Assembly: GCA_020631575.1 (NCBI GenBank)
Contig: JAHDGX010000039.1
Span: 1 to 9,894, forward strand
Reading direction: 5' to 3'
Source: Candidatus Altimarinota bacterium
GTDB lineage: Bacteria > Patescibacteriota > Gracilibacteria > BD1-5 > UBA6164
DNA: 9,894 bases
Below, in pieces: positions 8,434-9,894 of this stretch. A program made the translations under genes and the position numbers. Position 1 is the stretch's first letter. Each line of letters begins with the position of its first letter. The notes beneath the pieces are model-generated. The model was not told the origin of the DNA, did not search any database, and saw only the letters and a list, made by a program, of their open reading frames with translations.

Positions 8434-9069
8434 ATGAATAAATTGATAATACCATACGAATGAAAAGTTTTCCTATTTGGAATGATGCTTGCATGAAAAT
8501 CTGGAATCTGAAAGATGCTTGCAGAGAGACTTCAAATCACTTTCGAAGATTTAGATGACTTTTTAGTACAACACCTCAACATAAAAGATATATGAGAATA
8601 CATATCAACGAAGCTTGAAGAATACAGAAAAGCTGGAAATAATGAGGAAGAATGTGAACGTAAGGCATGGGCTGATTTTCATAAAGTAGAAAATGACTGT
8701 TTGAAAATCCTATTATGAACCGATGAGAGTCTTCTCCTTTCAGGATGAGGAAGAACTGCAATGTCTGGAGAGAATAGACTTCTCATAAATGACACGAAGT
8801 GACTTATAAAAATCAACCTCGAAGTAGATTTCGATGAACAAATACGAAGAGCAGAATCACTAAACCCCGAACAACTTCTAAATAGACCTGCGCTTCAATG
8901 AAAGACTCCAGACGAATTAAAAAAAATTTTTAGAGATATGCAATTAGATAGAAGATGATTGTATAGTCATTTTTGAGGATGAAATACATTTAATACTTGA
9001 TGAAAATTTAGTGATGTAGTTGAAGAGATCGTTGAACTTATAACAGAAATTCAGTCTGAAACACATTAA
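8434..9069 (+). CDS. aroK: Shikimate-kinase-like P-loop kinase with divergent substrate domain
   Basis: A 211-residue enzyme of the shikimate kinase fold, which normally phosphorylates the 3-hydroxyl of shikimate with ATP. Visible motifs: strand KVFLFG; Walker A GMMLAGKS (16-23); FEDLDDF (37-43), matching the DxD of the substrate site; SGGGR (103-107), matching the conserved GGG; ENRLLI; the lid Arg in NRPAL (R151); and DRRGLY (172-177), matching the ERxPLY segment. It differs from typical members (about 170-180 residues) in an insertion of roughly 17 residues between the DxD and FHKVE (82-86). There the usual substrate-binding Arg of FRxxE is His. The P-loop glycine in AGKS is a TGA codon (8494-8496). 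It starts 4 bases after the previous gene. Substrate may not be shikimate: no other pathway gene is present here. The fold assignment is strong; the specific activity is uncertain. Confidence 0.82.
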
Positions 9070-9070
9070 T

Positions 9071-9093
9071 AAAAAGAGCTTGCAGCTCTTTTT
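9071..9093. terminator. Bidirectional terminator between the kinase and dCMP deaminase genes
   Basis: A perfect 10-base-pair stem, AAAAAGAGCT and AGCTCTTTTT, encloses a 3-base loop (9081-9083), with a T-run on either strand. It starts 1 base after the kinase TAA and overlaps the first two bases of the convergent deaminase stop codon (9094-9092). One element serves both genes. Confidence 0.85.
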
Positions 9094-9535
9094 ATTTTAC
9101 ATCCTCTACCTGCTCAATCACTGCGTTATTTGCAGCAAGAAAATCTTTGAGTTCTGTTCCTGCGTGATGTTTGTATTTTTCGGAAAAGACTATGCGCTTT
9201 ATTCCTGCTGCAATGATAGCTCTCACGCAGTCAAAACATGGCTCATACGTACAATATATCGTGGCTCCGTTTATAGATATCCCCTCTCTAGCTGCCCACA
9301 CAATTGCGTTCATCTCAGCGTGTATTTCATACTTATATGACCAGTCATGATGATCTGGACCATATTCTCATTTGAAGTGATCTCGACAATTTATGTATCA
9401 TGCAGGAGTTCAATTGTATCCTGTAGATACGATTCTCCCATCGCGCACAATGACGGCCCCTGTTCCTCTTGAAACACACTTTGAAGCGCTTGCAAGCTCA
9501 TAAGCCATTCTAAGAAAGTTCTTGTCATTTAGCAT
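9092..9535 (-). CDS. comEB: dCMP deaminase (ComEB-like), zinc dependent
   Basis: A 147-residue deoxycytidylate deaminase of the cytidine/deoxycytidylate deaminase superfamily. It converts dCMP to dUMP, feeding dTMP synthesis in the cytoplasm. The zinc site is complete: HAEMNA (H72, proton-shuttle E74) and EPCFDC (C100, C103). Family segments TGAVIVRDGRIVSTGYNGTPAG (split here over 25-46), CRDH and KYEIHAE are present, as is the terminal strand RIVFSEKYKHHAG. The glycine of YNG is encoded by TGA (9412-9410), as are two others nearby. Under the standard code only the last 73 residues would be open. The start at 9535 gives the expected N-terminal helix (LNDKNFLRMAYELASASKC), but it abuts a terminator U-run, so no leader of its own is visible. 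An ATG at 9508 (residue 10) is a weaker alternative. Confidence 0.95.
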
Positions 9536-9570
9536 AAAAAAATACTGCAAAAATTAATTTTCTGCAGTAT
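9536..9570 (-). terminator. Terminator of the superoxide dismutase gene, touching the comEB start
   Basis: On the minus strand, ATACTGCAGAAAAT pairs with ATTTTTGCAGTAT around a minimal loop, with one bulged base, and is followed directly by T7 (9542-9536). It lies 25 bases after the sod TAG. The next three minus-strand bases are the ATG of the deaminase gene. It fits an intrinsic terminator; attenuation of downstream expression is possible. Confidence 0.75.
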
Positions 9571-9595
9571 ACGGACTATTGTATATTCTCCAAGT

Positions 9596-9894
9596 CTATT
9601 TCAGTCTCGAAGCGACTATTTCCCAATCCACAATATTCCAGAAGTTTTCTATGTATGCACCTCTGTCGTTTCTTGTATCTATATAGTATGAGTGTTCCCA
9701 TACATCACAACCAAGAAGAGCTGTTCAACCTTCTGTAAGTGGATTTTCAGCATTTGGAGTAGAATAAATTTCTAACTGTTCACCTTTTTGTACAAGCCAT
9801 ACCCATCCTGAACCAAATCTTCCTAGAGATTCAGCTTTAAATAGATCCTTCATACTATCAAGTGATCAAAAGCTTGTATCAATCATTTCAGCTA
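9596..9894 (-). CDS. sod: Iron/manganese superoxide dismutase, C-terminal part (5' end outside window)
   Basis: The last 98 residues of an Fe/Mn superoxide dismutase, which converts superoxide to oxygen and hydrogen peroxide in the cytoplasm. Diagnostic segments are FGSGWVWLV, STPNAENPL, the metal-ligand motif DVWEHSYYID (Asp and His ligands) and ENFWNIVDWE. The other two His ligands lie in the missing N-terminal part. STPNAENPL has Ala where manganese enzymes carry the second-shell Gln (NQD), which resembles iron-type enzymes such as E. coli SodB. Two glycines, in SFGSL and TEGGT, are TGA codons. It ends with TAG at 9598-9596, followed by its own terminator. With the Bat operon in the same window it indicates exposure to oxygen. 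Confidence 0.95.

Noticed and set aside
7671..8761. Several minus-strand open frames of 61-98 codons
   Set aside because: They are short, overlap the continuous plus-strand genes, show no family resemblance and are only open because TGA codons on the other strand shape the reverse frames.
6630..9069. Apparent pseudogenes riddled with in-frame TGA
   Set aside because: Reading TGA as Gly gives three clean full-length frames with exact stops at TAA, and the same recoding is required in conserved genes of the window.
9080..9340. Plus-strand open frame opposite the dCMP deaminase
   Set aside because: The minus strand carries the complete zinc-site motifs HAE and PCFDC; the plus frame is a Cys/Phe-rich antisense reading.
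1..9894. CRISPR arrays, tRNA or rRNA genes, insertion sequences
   Set aside because: No regularly spaced repeats, no cloverleaf-like segments in the short gaps, and no transposase motifs were found.

Overview
The window comes from a low-GC bacterium that reads UGA as glycine (translation table 25), so it most likely belongs to Candidatus Gracilibacteria (BD1-5) or Candidatus Absconditabacteria (SR1). Every gene here is closed only by TAA or TAG. In-frame TGA codons fall on invariant glycines of well-known families: the VGQ of MoxR, the P-loop GKS of a shikimate-kinase-like enzyme and the YNG of a dCMP deaminase. A standard-code translation would break almost every gene. None of the eleven visible starts has a convincing Shine-Dalgarno sequence, and genes are tightly packed with one-base TAATG overlaps and short hairpin terminators.

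Layout. Positions 1-731 (minus) hold the N-terminal part of an acidic, low-complexity, coiled-coil protein. It diverges from ybaB (872-1207, plus), a nucleoid-associated protein. Both have good promoters in the 140-base gap. A bidirectional terminator (1219-1254) separates ybaB from a six-gene minus-strand operon. In transcription order the operon is moxR (6452-5514), DUF58 (5510-4680), batD-like (4663-3743), batA (3743-2739), batB (2739-1921) and batC-like TPR (1933-1256). This is a complete Bat (Bacteroides aerotolerance-type) module: an AAA+ ATPase, a cytoplasmic DUF58 partner, two membrane-anchored von Willebrand A proteins, a membrane beta-sandwich protein and a TPR protein.

A 177-base divergent intergenic region (6453-6629) leads to a plus-strand three-gene unit: a basic protein of unknown function (6630-7319), a glycine-rich probable beta-solenoid protein (7344-8429) and a shikimate-kinase-fold P-loop kinase with an altered substrate domain (8434-9069). 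It ends in a perfect hairpin shared with the convergent dCMP deaminase gene (9535-9092, minus). The last feature is the C-terminal third of an iron-type superoxide dismutase (from 9596 to the window end, minus). Its terminator U-tract abuts the deaminase start codon.

Biologically, Bat operon plus superoxide dismutase suggests envelope and oxygen-stress maintenance in an organism with a small genome. The 6630-9069 trio is the part least explained by known biology. Intergenic gaps are all below 180 bases, and no RNA genes, CRISPR arrays or insertion sequences were seen.
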